This document shows, one piece after another, positions 36,125 to 46,784 of a stretch of DNA of 64,000 nucleotides (its first letter is position 1; each line of letters opens with the position of its first letter). This DNA comes from Winogradskyella forsetii. Its GTDB lineage: Bacteria; Bacteroidota; Bacteroidia; Flavobacteriales; Flavobacteriaceae. The stretch covers positions 4,126,501-4,190,500 of the forward strand of contig NZ_CP053348.1 in the NCBI RefSeq assembly GCF_013394595.1, read 5' to 3'. Under the pieces are notes generated by a model that was not told the origin of the DNA, ran no database searches, and saw only the letters and a list, made by a program, of their open reading frames with translations. The position numbers were made by a program, and so were the translations under genes.

Positions 36125-37330
36125 TTAATATAAAAACCCAAATAAATACAACGGAATAATGTTCAAACTTCCCACTTCCATATCGTCCCTGACCACAAAA
36201 CCATTTGGTACGCCTTGAATCTGTTTTGTTTTTTTGTTCTTTCCACCGATTTCAAAAGTATATTTTCTATCTATTGTAAAATCGCCTTTTTCTGCCAAAT
36301 GTATCTCGTGTAGGTGCTTCATTTGGTTGGCAAAAAAGGTTTCTCTCAATGTGCCTATTTCTGCATTATTCTTTCCTAAGGCATACACCAAATTTGGATT
36401 GTTTAAATATAATTTTTCTGGTTTTGTAAATGCGCCTATTCCTGTGGTCGGTTTGTAAAGTTCCATGATTAAATCTGCACGATCCAAAAGTCGAAGCGCA
36501 TTAATTAAAAAAGCACGTTGTACGCCCAAACGCTCACTTAATTTAGAAACGTTAGGTGTAAACGGTGCACTTTGGGCAATGGCAACCAACAACTTTTTTA
36601 TCTTGCGGCTATCTTGGTAGGTTATGTTTTCAACCGCATTCAAATCAATTTCCAAGATTAATGCTATCGTTTGATTTAACTTTTGAATATAACTTTCTTT
36701 ATTTTCTATATAATACGGATAAGATCCGTGTTTTAAATAGTTTTTAAAGTGTTTAATTATAGATTCAACTTCGTGATTTACTATGTTTCTGGCAATTTCT
36801 TTGTGATTTGTCAATAAATCGTCAAGTGAAATTTTTGGAATATCTCTATTAGTTTCAAAATGTAAAAACTCCCGAAAGGACAATTCTTTTAAATTATAAC
36901 TTACTGCTCTTCGGCTTAAATCGGACTCGCCTTTATAAATTTCTAATATTGAAGAGGACGTGAATACGGTTTTTAACTTTGGGAATTGGTCGTATATCAA
37001 TTTTAATTCCCTAGACCAATTGGGATATTTATGAACTTCATCTAAAAACAAGTGTGTGCCTCCTTGTAGCACAAAATCTTGTGCTAAGGAAACCAAAGTA
37101 TTTTCTAAAAAATAAAAATTGTCTAATGAAACATACAAAGGTTCTGCTTCTGGACTGGATTTATTTAGTCTGTATTTTATTTGTTGAAGTAAAAGTGTGG
37201 TTTTCCCGGAACCTCTTGCGCCTTTGATGCCAATTAAACGATTGGACCAATCTATCTCGTCTAATAAATAGCGTTTTTTATCAGAAACATTTTTCAATAA
37301 TTGTTCTTGAAGGGCTACAATATCTTCCAT
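36125..37330 (-). CDS. AAA-type ATPase with DUF4143-like C terminus
   Basis: A 401-aa ATPase of the AAA_14/DUF4143 type. Walker A is GARGSGKTT, Walker B HLFLDEVHK, followed by sensor-1-like TSSSILEI; a winged-helix-like part (KLSERLGVQRAFLINALRLLDRADL) and a nuclease-fold-like C-terminal domain follow. Proteins of this class are common in Bacteroidota and archaea; their role is not established. Probably cotranscribed with the UDG-like gene downstream. The 200 bases upstream are very AT-rich with several AATTGTTTT-like inverted runs. Confidence 0.82.
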   Translation of the reverse strand: MEDIVALQEQLLKNVSDKKRYLLDEIDWSNRLIGIKGARGSGKTTLLLQQIKYRLNKSSPEAEPLYVSLDNFYFLENTLVSLAQDFVLQGGTHLFLDEVHKYPNWSRELKLIYDQFPKLKTVFTSSSILEIYKGESDLSRRAVSYNLKELSFREFLHFETNRDIPKISLDDLLTNHKEIARNIVNHEVESIIKHFKNYLKHGSYPYYIENKESYIQKLNQTIALILEIDLNAVENITYQDSRKIKKLLVAIAQSAPFTPNVSKLSERLGVQRAFLINALRLLDRADLIMELYKPTTGIGAFTKPEKLYLNNPNLVYALGKNNAEIGTLRETFFANQMKHLHEIHLAEKGDFTIDRKYTFEIGGKNKKTKQIQGVPNGFVVRDDMEVGSLNIIPLYLFGFLY

Positions 37331-37532
37331 AATTGTTTATTTATAAAACAAAATTAATTAATTATTGTTTTTTAAAAAAACGTTTTTAATTTAATATTGT
37401 TTTAATTAAAAACAATTTATGTGTCCAATATTCGACAAAAGACAAAAACATCAGCGTCTATCTGCGAAATCAGCTGGAAAACAACTTATGGATTTGGGAT
37501 ATTTTGCGGATAATCAAAAAATATAACACAAT

Positions 37533-38888
37533 CTAATCCTCATCCTTCAACATACTCTTTAAATCATTGGCATAAGATGGATAAGTGAAAATCATTTTTT
37601 TAAAGTCATCAACGGTCATATCATTATTTATGGCGGTTGCAAAAATGTTTATGGTTTCATTCGCCTGTGAACTCAACAAATGAGCGCCGACTATTTTTTT
37701 AGTACGCTCATTCACTAAAATTTTATAGGCATAAGCTTCGGCGTTTTCCTTTTTGGCATTGTACCATTCTGAAGCATCACCTTTATAAACGACTACATTT
37801 TTGTATCTGCTTTTGGCTTCTTCTTCAGAATAGCCCACACTTGCCAATTGCGGTTTTGTGAATACTACGGATGGCACCAAGGGATCCTGAAACTCCTTTT
37901 TGTTACCGTTAACGATGTTATGTCCTGCAATATAACCTTGCAATCCAGAAAGGGGTGTTAATGGCAACGATTTACTAGATACGTCGCCACACGCATACAC
38001 ATTTTCATGACTCACGCTTTGCATAAAATCGTTGACCAAAATGCCTGTTTCATCAGCCTTTATATTGGCATTTTCTAAATCTAGCTTGTCAATAGCTGGA
38101 ACTCTACCAGCTGTATTAAATATTTTTCGGGCTTTAACGGTTTTTGTTTTACCGTCTTTTTCGTAGGTTAATTTCTTGTTTTTCTTTCGCTTTTCAACTT
38201 TTGTAGGTGTTGCATTGAATATAAATTTTACACCATTTTTTTCTAAAACTTCGGTTAGTTTTTCAACTAAAAAAGCATCAAATGGCGCGAGTGCCCTTTC
38301 GCCTACTTCAACCATAGTGACTTTACAGCCCAATGTGGAAAGCATGTAGCAAAACTCCATACCAACATAACCAGAACCTATGAATACGGCCGATTTCGGA
38401 ATTTTTTTCAATTTTAAAATCGTATCGCTTGTTTTCAACACATCTGCACCTTTAAACTCTAAATCTCTTGCTACATAACCTGTGGCAATCACAAATGTAT
38501 CTGCAGATATGGTCTTGCCCTCAACCACCAATTCATTTTCATTTTTGAATTTTGGCGACTGATGGTATATGCCTAAATCCTTTAAAGTTTTCTCGGTATT
38601 TACTGGTACAGGTTTGGTAAATGACTTTTTAAATTTTTGGACCGTTTTCCATTTAACTTTTGGTGTTTTTTTAATCCCTAAATTTTTAAGCTGCTTTGCG
38701 TTTTGCACCAAGTCTGCAAACTGTATAAGTACTTTTTTAGGGTCACAACCTCTAGTTGAGCAAGTCCCTCCAAATTCTCTTTTATCTGAAATGGCAACTG
38801 ACAAGCCTGCTTCTAAACAAGCTTTTGCTGCCGTCTGACCTGCAATTCCGCTACCAATTACAAAGACATTATAATGTTTGGTTTCCAT
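37533..38888 (-). CDS. pyridine nucleotide-disulfide oxidoreductase lacking the C-terminal catalytic His
   Basis: A 451-aa flavoprotein related to dihydrolipoamide dehydrogenase, glutathione reductase and mercuric reductase. FAD-binding GSGIAGQTAA, the redox disulfide in GGTCSTRGCDPKKVL, NAD(P)-binding GSGYVGMEF and the second FAD motif NVYACGDV are intact. In the dimerisation domain the usual HP.(L/Y).E active-site motif reads TYPSYANDL, so the catalytic histidine is replaced by tyrosine. The enzyme may therefore use an acceptor other than a thiol. Substrate unknown. Confidence 0.88.
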   Translation of the reverse strand: METKHYNVFVIGSGIAGQTAAKACLEAGLSVAISDKREFGGTCSTRGCDPKKVLIQFADLVQNAKQLKNLGIKKTPKVKWKTVQKFKKSFTKPVPVNTEKTLKDLGIYHQSPKFKNENELVVEGKTISADTFVIATGYVARDLEFKGADVLKTSDTILKLKKIPKSAVFIGSGYVGMEFCYMLSTLGCKVTMVEVGERALAPFDAFLVEKLTEVLEKNGVKFIFNATPTKVEKRKKNKKLTYEKDGKTKTVKARKIFNTAGRVPAIDKLDLENANIKADETGILVNDFMQSVSHENVYACGDVSSKSLPLTPLSGLQGYIAGHNIVNGNKKEFQDPLVPSVVFTKPQLASVGYSEEEAKSRYKNVVVYKGDASEWYNAKKENAEAYAYKILVNERTKKIVGAHLLSSQANETINIFATAINNDMTVDDFKKMIFTYPSYANDLKSMLKDED

Positions 38889-38963
38889 AATCTTAATTTG
38901 AACCAGTAAATTATGACTTCTTATTGATAAAGAATGATGCTCTGGGCGAAAAGGTTAACCCAT

Positions 38964-39635
38964 TTACTTTTTTCCAGCAACCACAATAACGATTTCTCCT
39001 TTTGGTGGTTTATTGGTGTAATGTTCAAAAACAGCTTTGGCCGTGCCTCTAATGGTTTCTTCGTAAAGTTTGGTTATTTCCCTTGATACAGAAACAGGTC
39101 TGTCCTCTCCAAAATACTCGCAAAAATGGCCTAAGGTTTTTGCTAATTTATGTGGGCTTTCATAAAAAATAATGGTTCTGGTTTCTTCGGCAAGTAATAA
39201 CAATCGCGTTTGTCTTCCTTTTTTTACAGGTAAAAAGCCTTCGAACACGAACTTATCATTGGGCAAACCACTATTGACCAATGCTGGCACAAAAGCTGTT
39301 GCTCCAGGTAAGCAATCGACTTCAATATGGTTTTCTACGCATGCTCTTACCAATAAAAACCCTGGATCTGAAATGGCGGGTGTTCCTGCATCACTGATTA
39401 CCGCAATTGTTAATCCTGATTTTAATTTTTCTATTAAGCCATTGACTGTTTTATGCTCATTGTGCATGTGATGGCTTTGCATTTGCGTAGTGATTTCATA
39501 ATGCTTCAACAGTTTTCCGGAAGTTCTCGTGTCCTCTGCCAAAATTAAATCCACCTCTTTTAAAACATCGATAGCTCTAAAAGTGATGTCTTTTAGGTTT
39601 CCAATTGGTGTTGGGACGATATATAGTTTACTCAT
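38964..39635 (-). CDS. rsmI: 16S rRNA (cytidine-1402-2'-O)-methyltransferase
   Basis: SAM-dependent methyltransferase that modifies C1402 in the 16S rRNA decoding centre. Typical motifs of this tetrapyrrole-methylase-fold family: IVPTPIGNLKDIT at the N terminus, LAEDTRTS, ISDAGTPAISDPG, LPGATA and FYESPHKL. 223 aa is the usual Bacteroidota length. On the minus strand with the flavoprotein gene 75 bases downstream. Confidence 0.95.
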   Translation of the reverse strand: MSKLYIVPTPIGNLKDITFRAIDVLKEVDLILAEDTRTSGKLLKHYEITTQMQSHHMHNEHKTVNGLIEKLKSGLTIAVISDAGTPAISDPGFLLVRACVENHIEVDCLPGATAFVPALVNSGLPNDKFVFEGFLPVKKGRQTRLLLLAEETRTIIFYESPHKLAKTLGHFCEYFGEDRPVSVSREITKLYEETIRGTAKAVFEHYTNKPPKGEIVIVVAGKK

Positions 39636-39641
39636 ATTTAT

Positions 39642-39659
39642 TTCCCGAGAAAGCGGGAA
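39642..39659. repeat. short TTCCCG palindrome
   Basis: TTCCCG-AGAAAG-CGGGAA in the leader of rsmI. It belongs to the same kind of short C/G-rich palindromes found at 62217 and inside the tRNA-Pro-like gene. Confidence 0.6.
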
Positions 39660-39902
39660 TTCATTTTAAAAATTTGACTTCAGCATATTTAGTATAAAAT
39701 AATAAAGGAAAATTGCAATTGGCTGTTTCTTTTCAAATTTACAATGTTTCTTCTAATTGAAGTCAAAATTTCAACGCAACCCTTTGTAATATTTAGCATC
39801 TGTATTATAAGGTAGAGTTTTTAAGTAGGAAAATTATTAACTCAACTGTTATATTGTTGTGTAAACTTAATTTATCCTTGCACTAGTCAAACCTATTATT
39901 TT

Positions 39903-42900
39903 ATGATTGGAAAACAAATACGCCTATTGGTTTTATTTCTATTGTGTGCCCAAGTCCATAGTCAGACTACAGATTTGTCTATTGCTGTTGAAGCACAAAA
40001 CTTAAGCGGAACTGCCATTTCCCAAGTGGATATTTACGAAGATTTTCAATATGTGGTTACGGTTTTAAACTCTGGAAATTCCGTTGATAACGCAACTATA
40101 TCCATAAATTTTGATTCTGATTTAACAATTAATTCCTATAATTCACAAAATAATAATGCTGGAGCTTCTGATATTTCTAATATTACCGTTACTAGCAATG
40201 TTTTGACGGCTTCGATCGCAACGATGCCTAACAACTCTAGTGTAGAATTGCTAGTCTTGGTAACAGCTCCAACTAATCTAGGAGGAATCACGGCGAACGG
40301 TACGGTTAATACACCATCGAATATTCAAGACACCAATACCAGTAATAATCAAGCCATTATATCTATTGATGTATTGGATGTTGAACTTGATTTTTCAATA
40401 ACACATACACAAATTCAACCTTTAGAAGGCACAGCAATTTCGGCTTGGGGAGATTCCGTAACTTATCAATTTACCATTACCAATAATAGTGCTATCGATT
40501 TTCCTGTTTCGAGTGTTGAAGGCTTATTAAGCTTAAGTTCCCCTTTTCAAAATGGACAACCGTTGGCACAATTTGTGTCACTAGAATGTTTGACCTCCAC
40601 AAATGGAACACTTTGCCCTGATTTAACTGGTTTTACAGGGAATTCGTCTCCCATTCAAACGGAAAGCACCTTATTCCTTTTTGGTAACGCCCTTGAAATA
40701 ACTGCGGGAGGAAGCATCACTTTCCAAGTGGTTTACAGCTACACCAATTTTTCTTGTTCGCCAGATCCCATGCCCATTGCCGCTGATAGTTACATTGAAA
40801 TTGAGTTGAATACTGCTGAAACCATTATTGTAAGTTCTAATAGTGTCACTACAGACTTACTTTTGGCCGAACTTTGCGAAGAAACCGATATTTGTATCGA
40901 AACCATACAGACCAATCCTAACCCTACTGTAAGTTTAGATTATGGACAAGATATTACTTTGGTTACCACTGTATGTAACAACGGCCCTTCTGCAGCACCA
41001 ATGCGCTTCTTTTTTCAGAATTTATCTATCTTAACTTGGAATATCAGTGCTCTCAATTGTTTAGGAACAACAGGTTCCGTGACTTGTAACGATTTTACGT
41101 TAACAGACAATGGTCAAATCTGGCTAAGCAGTGATTTTATGTTACAAGCCAACACTACAATAACTGTTGAAACCGTTTTAAGTTATTTAGAACCCGAATG
41201 TGGTCTAAACAATAATAATATTGTAGCAGGGATTAGGAGTGCAACTAACCTTTTAAACAGCCAGATTGTTGATACTGATCCCGACAATAATATTTTTACC
41301 AATCAATTAACACTTCCAGCGGTAGAGCCTTGTGAAGCCATAGATTTACAAGTCAGCAAAACGCAAACAAATCCAGAGTTGCCTCTTGGAAATTCTGAGG
41401 AAAACACGGCCGCTTGGGGCTTGGTGTCTTATGAGATTACAGTCACTAATATTGGAAATGAGAATGCCATTATTGAGTTACAGGATTATATGCCTGTTCC
41501 AGGAATAAACGACCCTTCTATATCTGCTGTTCTACTAGAGGTAGAATGTATTGAAACCACAGGAACTGCATCTTGTTTCCCTATAGAAAATGCCAATATT
41601 GGCATCGCATTAGACGGTATTACAGAAGATGGGGAATTTGATACCTTTTGGGAAATTACAGCTGAAGAAAACTGGGAATTACCAGCAAATAGTTCCGTAA
41701 GTTTTAGCGTTACCATAGATTGGACGCCAGAGTGTTCAACAGAACCAATGTTTGGCTCCAATACGGTACGTGTAGATTATGGAGGGGATTTAATAGACAG
41801 CAATCCCTTAAATAATAGTAGTTCAGTAAAGACTTATTTTGCGCCATGTTTGGATTTGGTGGTGCAAACGTATCCTGAATTCTCGCAAGTCAATACCAAC
41901 CAAACCTTTAATTGGATTGTAGATATTAGTAATAGTACCACAAGTTCTGATGCTATAGATGTTGTTTTTGAAGATAGTCTTAATCCTGTCTTTACAATAG
42001 TTGGAAATCCAATGTGTACCGTTACTTCGGGAACTGCAACTTGCATTACAAATTTTAACACGGCTGGAAATTTTATAACAGGAACCATTCCGACGATGGC
42101 AGCGGGTTCTACCGTTAGGGTAAGCATTCCTGTTTCTGCTCCAAGTTTTGGAGGTGCGTTTAATAATATTGCGGAAGCGATTCTTGATGCGACAAACAAC
42201 GAAGAATTAACACCCGATTCCAATAGTTCTATTAATAGTGTTCAGGTCTTGGCGCCTACGTTACAAAAATCATTTTTACCAGATACTATTATTGAAAGCG
42301 GTCAGAGTGAATTAATGTTTACGGTTTTTAATATGGCATCCAACCCTGGTCAAAGTAATATTTCATTTATCGATAATTTACCGAGTGGATTGACGCTTTC
42401 AGGAATTCCAAATTGGGTAGAAGCTAATGGCTGTATGGCCACTTTTATAGGAACTGTTGATGACACCTTTGTTGGAATTGAAAATTTGGTGTTTCCTGAA
42501 GGCGTAGCGAGTTGTACGTTTTCAGGAATGGTTACTTCTGAAACCGTAGGAACTTATCTTAATAATTTTCAGAATTTCTCGAATAATAACAATGTAGATA
42601 CGTCTCAGACAAGTGCCACGCTAAATGTTACAATCGATACGTCAAATGTAGATATTGAAATCGCCAAAACCGTAATACCATCGGAAGCTAATTTTGGCCA
42701 ACATGTAGATTTTACCATTACCGCTACCAACTTAGGAACCACAACCGCAACGTTAGTTGAAGTTATAGATGCATTACCTCAAGGCTATGAATTTATTTCT
42801 GCGACCGCAAGTTTCGGTGTATTTGATGATTCAACTTTTATTTGGAATATTCCAAACATTGATTCGAACATATCGGAAACCTTAATCTTAACAGCAAAAG

Positions 42901-43289
42901 TCATTTCATCAAACGATTTAACCAATGTGGCTATGTTGAACAGCGTCAATGAACCCGATAGAAATCTTACGAATAATGAAGATGATGCAACTGTAGAAAT
43001 TTCAAATTGTTTAATGATTCCTCAAGGCATTTCGCCAAATGATGATGGGAAAAATGATGTGTTTTTTATTCCCTGTATAGAAGATTATCCTGAAAATACG
43101 CTTAAAATTTACAACCGCTATGGTACTCAAATTTATGAAGCCGAGAATTATTTGAATACTTGGAATGGTATTGCTAATATGGGACTTTTAAAAAGTTCCG
43201 AGTTGTTACCAGTTGGTACCTATTTTTACGTGCTTGAAATCAATGGCTTTGATGATGGTTTTGTTGGGTATGTTTATTTAAATTATTGA
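39903..43289 (+). CDS. large secreted DUF11-repeat protein with T9SS type B sorting domain
   Basis: An 1128-aa secreted protein. Signal peptide ending VHSQ (about 1-21), then about seven immunoglobulin-like DUF11 repeats recognisable by segments such as YQFTITNNS, VSYEITVTNIGNENA and HVDFTITATNLGTTTATLVEVID. The C terminus is a gliding-motility/T9SS type B domain (IPQGISPNDDGKNDVFFIP, LKIYNRYGTQIYE, PVGTYFYVLEI). It is thus exported by the type IX system and probably acts at the cell surface in adhesion or gliding. Cysteines in several repeats suggest disulfides. Confidence 0.92.
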   Translation: MIGKQIRLLVLFLLCAQVHSQTTDLSIAVEAQNLSGTAISQVDIYEDFQYVVTVLNSGNSVDNATISINFDSDLTINSYNSQNNNAGASDISNITVTSNVLTASIATMPNNSSVELLVLVTAPTNLGGITANGTVNTPSNIQDTNTSNNQAIISIDVLDVELDFSITHTQIQPLEGTAISAWGDSVTYQFTITNNSAIDFPVSSVEGLLSLSSPFQNGQPLAQFVSLECLTSTNGTLCPDLTGFTGNSSPIQTESTLFLFGNALEITAGGSITFQVVYSYTNFSCSPDPMPIAADSYIEIELNTAETIIVSSNSVTTDLLLAELCEETDICIETIQTNPNPTVSLDYGQDITLVTTVCNNGPSAAPMRFFFQNLSILTWNISALNCLGTTGSVTCNDFTLTDNGQIWLSSDFMLQANTTITVETVLSYLEPECGLNNNNIVAGIRSATNLLNSQIVDTDPDNNIFTNQLTLPAVEPCEAIDLQVSKTQTNPELPLGNSEENTAAWGLVSYEITVTNIGNENAIIELQDYMPVPGINDPSISAVLLEVECIETTGTASCFPIENANIGIALDGITEDGEFDTFWEITAEENWELPANSSVSFSVTIDWTPECSTEPMFGSNTVRVDYGGDLIDSNPLNNSSSVKTYFAPCLDLVVQTYPEFSQVNTNQTFNWIVDISNSTTSSDAIDVVFEDSLNPVFTIVGNPMCTVTSGTATCITNFNTAGNFITGTIPTMAAGSTVRVSIPVSAPSFGGAFNNIAEAILDATNNEELTPDSNSSINSVQVLAPTLQKSFLPDTIIESGQSELMFTVFNMASNPGQSNISFIDNLPSGLTLSGIPNWVEANGCMATFIGTVDDTFVGIENLVFPEGVASCTFSGMVTSETVGTYLNNFQNFSNNNNVDTSQTSATLNVTIDTSNVDIEIAKTVIPSEANFGQHVDFTITATNLGTTTATLVEVIDALPQGYEFISATASFGVFDDSTFIWNIPNIDSNISETLILTAKVISSNDLTNVAMLNSVNEPDRNLTNNEDDATVEISNCLMIPQGISPNDDGKNDVFFIPCIEDYPENTLKIYNRYGTQIYEAENYLNTWNGIANMGLLKSSELLPVGTYFYVLEINGFDDGFVGYVYLNY

Positions 43290-43306
43290 GATTTCAACTT
43301 TGCAAC

Positions 43307-44053
43307 CTAATACCAATATACAGATCTAAAGGTTTTTATTTTTTTAGACTTAGTTTTTCCTGATTCAGCATCAATAAATAATGCTTTAGAATTTATTGTT
43401 AACGTTGAACATTTCCCAAGTTCTTTCCCATAATTCATTTTAATGTTTTTATGAATTACCCATCGATAAGTTTTTTCCCTTGTAAATTCTAAAGAAAGGG
43501 TTCCAATGTCAGAAGAATATTTTTCATAATTTTCAGAATCCCTATTTTCACGATAACCTTTCTTATTTGCTAAAGCTAATGCTTTATTATAATCAATATT
43601 TATGTTATAATTTTTAGTTTCAGGAATCCCAATTGAGTCAACTATTTTTAATTCATCTATACATTCAATAGTAACCTCAATTAGATTAAATAAATTACTG
43701 TTTTTTTCTAAAATCGAATAAACTAATTCAATAGTTTTAGGTTTTTTATTCTTAAGTTCAAATAGTTGTACTGATTTCTTGTCAAATGTATACCAGCCAC
43801 TATCTGCTACATCTAATACTATTTTTTCATTAAAAAACTCTAAATCAAAACGCGCTTTTAATAGACTATCAGCTTTTGTTTTACATTTTAAAGCTAAATC
43901 ATAATAATCCGATTCACTATTAGGGTTATAATTTATAATTTTATGAAGATTTCCTTCGGAAGTATAAATAGTATCTATTTTCACTTCTTCATTCTGTCCA
44001 AAAATAAATAACTGGAATATTAAACTTACTAGAATAAAATATATAAATCGCAT
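43307..44053 (-). CDS. hypothetical exported protein
   Basis: A 248-aa protein with signal peptide MRFIYFILVSLIFQLFIFGQ. The mature part is charged, with a segment (NIDYNKALALANKKGYRENRD) and a C-terminal beta pattern (LSLEFTREKTYRWVIHK and LFIDAESGKTKSKKI) that remind me of PepSY-like domains, but I cannot assign it. It is convergent with the DUF11 gene with only 17 bases between. Confidence 0.7.
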   Translation of the reverse strand: MRFIYFILVSLIFQLFIFGQNEEVKIDTIYTSEGNLHKIINYNPNSESDYYDLALKCKTKADSLLKARFDLEFFNEKIVLDVADSGWYTFDKKSVQLFELKNKKPKTIELVYSILEKNSNLFNLIEVTIECIDELKIVDSIGIPETKNYNINIDYNKALALANKKGYRENRDSENYEKYSSDIGTLSLEFTREKTYRWVIHKNIKMNYGKELGKCSTLTINSKALFIDAESGKTKSKKIKTFRSVYWY

Positions 44054-44097
44054 TAAATGTCCGGTATCAATTGTAAATCTGAATTGCGAAAATCAAA

Positions 44098-44853
44098 TCA
44101 ACTAAACCGACCTTCGACAACCTCAATAAAACGCGCTTCGTATGCTTCTTTACCCTCCCAATTATTATAGTCTGGCTTCACCATTTCAAGTATTAGCTTT
44201 CTAGCATCTCCTAAAGAATTTGTGGTGTTTATTTGAGAAATGACACGATCGTAATCTTCGCTTTTACCTTCAAATAAATGTTTTATAAATGCCAATTTAT
44301 CATTGAGACCAATATTTAAACGTTTTCCTTTTAGTTTATCATTAAGGGATTTTTTTTCAGATTCAGCTTCACGCTTCTTAGCCGCTTCAATAGGTTCAAA
44401 TTCTGGAATCGAATCAAAGCCCGATGTAATTGTTTCAAATTCGGTAGAAGATTCGGATGATTCCGTTTTATTGGAAAGAGCTTTTTCCAAAACTGGATCA
44501 ATTGGTTTGGTTTCTTTAGGCATATGCTCAAACATATCCTTAATTTTCGTCATCACAGGTTCCATAATATCATCATCTTCAACCTCATCCAAGTTAATGT
44601 ACGTTCTATTTTCAACTTCAATATTATCACTCACTTTATTATTGAATGCGGTATCCAACATATCAAAAAACGAAGAATCGTGACCAATAGTTGGCATTTT
44701 ATCTTCAAAATTTTCTTGGGCAAATTTTAAAACCGTCAATTTTTCGTAAAGTTGAGACACTTCCTCGTGCAGTTGATCAACATCTTCTCTTCCTGTCAGT
44801 TTCAGAATTCTATGCGCTATACTCACTAATTCTGATTCTAATTTCTTTTTCAT
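44098..44853 (-). CDS. conserved hypothetical cytoplasmic protein of Flavobacteriia
   Basis: A 251-aa acidic protein with no signal or membrane segment. The N terminus (about 1-60) is a probable coiled coil, the middle is low-complexity Ser/Glu/Thr, and the C terminus (about 175-251) is a compact conserved part: RLNIGLNDKLAFIKHLFEG, DYDRVISQINTT, ARKLILEMVKPDYNNW. I recognise this as a protein widespread in flavobacteria and often next to tdk, but no function is known to me. It is divergent from tdk. Confidence 0.75.
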   Translation of the reverse strand: MKKKLESELVSIAHRILKLTGREDVDQLHEEVSQLYEKLTVLKFAQENFEDKMPTIGHDSSFFDMLDTAFNNKVSDNIEVENRTYINLDEVEDDDIMEPVMTKIKDMFEHMPKETKPIDPVLEKALSNKTESSESSTEFETITSGFDSIPEFEPIEAAKKREAESEKKSLNDKLKGKRLNIGLNDKLAFIKHLFEGKSEDYDRVISQINTTNSLGDARKLILEMVKPDYNNWEGKEAYEARFIEVVEGRFS

Positions 44854-44955
44854 CTTTTCCTGAATTTTACTTTTGATTTTTAATAAATTTGCGAGACCTT
44901 TATAAAAAAACGAAGGCTAATTGGTATAACTTCCATTTAGTGCTAAAATTACAAA

Positions 44956-45603
44956 ATGTTTCTCGAAAATACAGTAAATCAGAAAGAACAATTTGGGTGG
45001 ATTGAAGTCATCTGCGGTTCCATGTTCTCAGGAAAGACCGAAGAATTAATCCGACGACTTAAGCGCGCGCAATTTGCCAAACAGAAGGTAGAGATTTTTA
45101 AACCAGCGGTAGATGTCCGCTATGATGAAGATATGGTGGTGTCTCACGATGCCAATGAAATCCGCTCTACGCCTGTGCCTGCGGCTGCCAATATTCCTAT
45201 TTTAGCGGATGGATGTGACGTGGTAGGTATTGACGAAGCCCAATTTTTTGATGATGAGATTGTACGTGTTTGTAACGATTTGGCCAACAAAGGGATTCGT
45301 GTTATTATTGCTGGTTTGGATATGGATTTTAAAGGCAATCCGTTTGGCCCAATGCCAAATCTTATGGCAACAGCAGAATACGTTACCAAAGTACATGCGG
45401 TTTGTACCAAAACAGGGAATTTAGCACAATACAGTTACAGAAAAGCATTGAGCGAAGATTTGGTGTTACTTGGCGAAGTGGATGAATATGAACCTTTGAG
45501 CAGAGCTGCCTATTTTAAAAGTATGCAACGCGATAAAGTACGACAGATGAAAGTGAATGATGCCGAGGAAATAGATTCTAAAGACCAAAAACGGAATGCC
45601 TAA
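44956..45603 (+). CDS. tdk: thymidine kinase
   Basis: ATP-dependent phosphorylation of thymidine in pyrimidine salvage (215 aa). Walker A is [10 protein letters not shown] (21-30), the Walker B-like segment [12 protein letters not shown] contains the catalytic glutamate, and the lasso region [15 protein letters not shown] follows. Type II enzymes usually bind zinc with four cysteines; only one is left here, and the C-terminal pair is replaced (EPLSRAAYF), so a structural zinc site seems to be missing. The start of alr overlaps it by 8 bases. Confidence 0.93.
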   Translation: MFLENTVNQKEQFGWIEVICGSMFSGKTEELIRRLKRAQFAKQKVEIFKPAVDVRYDEDMVVSHDANEIRSTPVPAAANIPILADGCDVVGIDEAQFFDDEIVRVCNDLANKGIRVIIAGLDMDFKGNPFGPMPNLMATAEYVTKVHAVCTKTGNLAQYSYRKALSEDLVLLGEVDEYEPLSRAAYFKSMQRDKVRQMKVNDAEEIDSKDQKRNA

Positions 45604-46714
45604 AGCCCAAGAAACTGTTCTCGAAATTGATTTGAGTGCACTCAACCATAATTTCAATTATTTAAAATCGAAATTACAACCGCAAACAAAATTTTTAGCT
45701 GTAGTAAAAGCGTTTGCTTACGGAAGTGACTCAGTTGAAATTGCCAAACATCTTCAAAAATTAAATGTCGATTATTTTGCCGTGGCTTATGCCAAAGAAG
45801 GTGTCACTTTAAGGGATGCTGGTATTACGACTCCGATTATGGTGTTGCATCCACAACCTCTAAATTTTAAAACTATTATCGATCATTGTTTAGAACCTAG
45901 TATTTATAGTCCCCATATTTTAAATGAATTTATAAAAACTGCTGAAGCACAATCTCAAAAGAATTACCCAATTCACATCAAATTCAATACAGGATTAAAT
46001 CGTCTTGGGTTTAAAGAGAGCGGTATTGATACTATTATTTCAAAACTTAAAAATACGCCATCGGTTAAGGTAAAATCCCTGTTTTCTCATTTAGCGGCTA
46101 GTGAAGATACTAACGAGCTGGATTTCACCAGGCTTCAAATTGAAAGATTTAATAGGGTAGCCGAAATGTTTGAAAAAAAATCGGACACAAAACCTTGGTT
46201 ACACCTCTGCAATACATCTGGTGTAGTCAATTATCCCGAAGCTCATTTTGATATGGTCAGATGTGGTATTGGACTTTATGGTTTTGGAAATTCTGCTAAA
46301 GAAGATAACAACCTTAAACCCATAGCCAGTTTAAAATCTGTAATTTCTCAAATTCATGAGATAGAAAAAGACGAAACCGTAGGCTATAACAGAGCTTATA
46401 CATCCACTGGGAATGAAAAATCAGCAACCATACCAATTGGTCACGCAGATGGCATTAACCGAATTTACGGTAAAGGCAATGGTTTTGTAGTTATCAACGG
46501 AAAAAAAGCTCCCATAATTGGTAATGTCTGTATGGACATGATCATGGTAAACGTTTCTAATATTGACTGTAAAGAGGGAGACGAGGTTATCATCTTTAAT
46601 TCCGATTATAGGGCCAGTAATCTATCCGAATCTGCAAAAACCATATCCTACGAAATCATAACCGCTGTTTCTCAACGCGTTAAACGTATTTTTTTGAATG
46701 AAACTCAAAGTTGA
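45596..46714 (+). CDS. alr: alanine racemase
   Basis: PLP-dependent racemase that supplies D-alanine for peptidoglycan (372 aa). The PLP lysine is Lys38 in VVKAFAYG (with Tyr42), and the second catalytic tyrosine lies in VGYNRAY; the C-terminal GNVCMDM is typical. In most homologues the segment reads VKANAYGHG; here Asn is replaced by Phe and the following GHG by GSD. The overlap with tdk indicates translational coupling. Confidence 0.94.
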   Translation: MPKAQETVLEIDLSALNHNFNYLKSKLQPQTKFLAVVKAFAYGSDSVEIAKHLQKLNVDYFAVAYAKEGVTLRDAGITTPIMVLHPQPLNFKTIIDHCLEPSIYSPHILNEFIKTAEAQSQKNYPIHIKFNTGLNRLGFKESGIDTIISKLKNTPSVKVKSLFSHLAASEDTNELDFTRLQIERFNRVAEMFEKKSDTKPWLHLCNTSGVVNYPEAHFDMVRCGIGLYGFGNSAKEDNNLKPIASLKSVISQIHEIEKDETVGYNRAYTSTGNEKSATIPIGHADGINRIYGKGNGFVVINGKKAPIIGNVCMDMIMVNVSNIDCKEGDEVIIFNSDYRASNLSESAKTISYEIITAVSQRVKRIFLNETQS

Positions 46715-46784
46715 AATTTTAACTTTTCAATTTTTTAAATTACATTAGCTATCTATTCACTAACTAAAATAAATTATTGACACT

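Noticed and set aside
37420..37524. A 34-codon ORF beginning MCPIFDKRQ
   Set aside because: It includes a sequence (ATCAGCG..CTGCGAAATCAGC) that resembles a dispersed flavobacterial repeat, has no promoter or hydrophobic part, and no recognisable family.
41834..42223. 129-codon ORF antisense to the DUF11 protein
   Set aside because: Low-complexity shadow of the sense repeats; no promoter or family.
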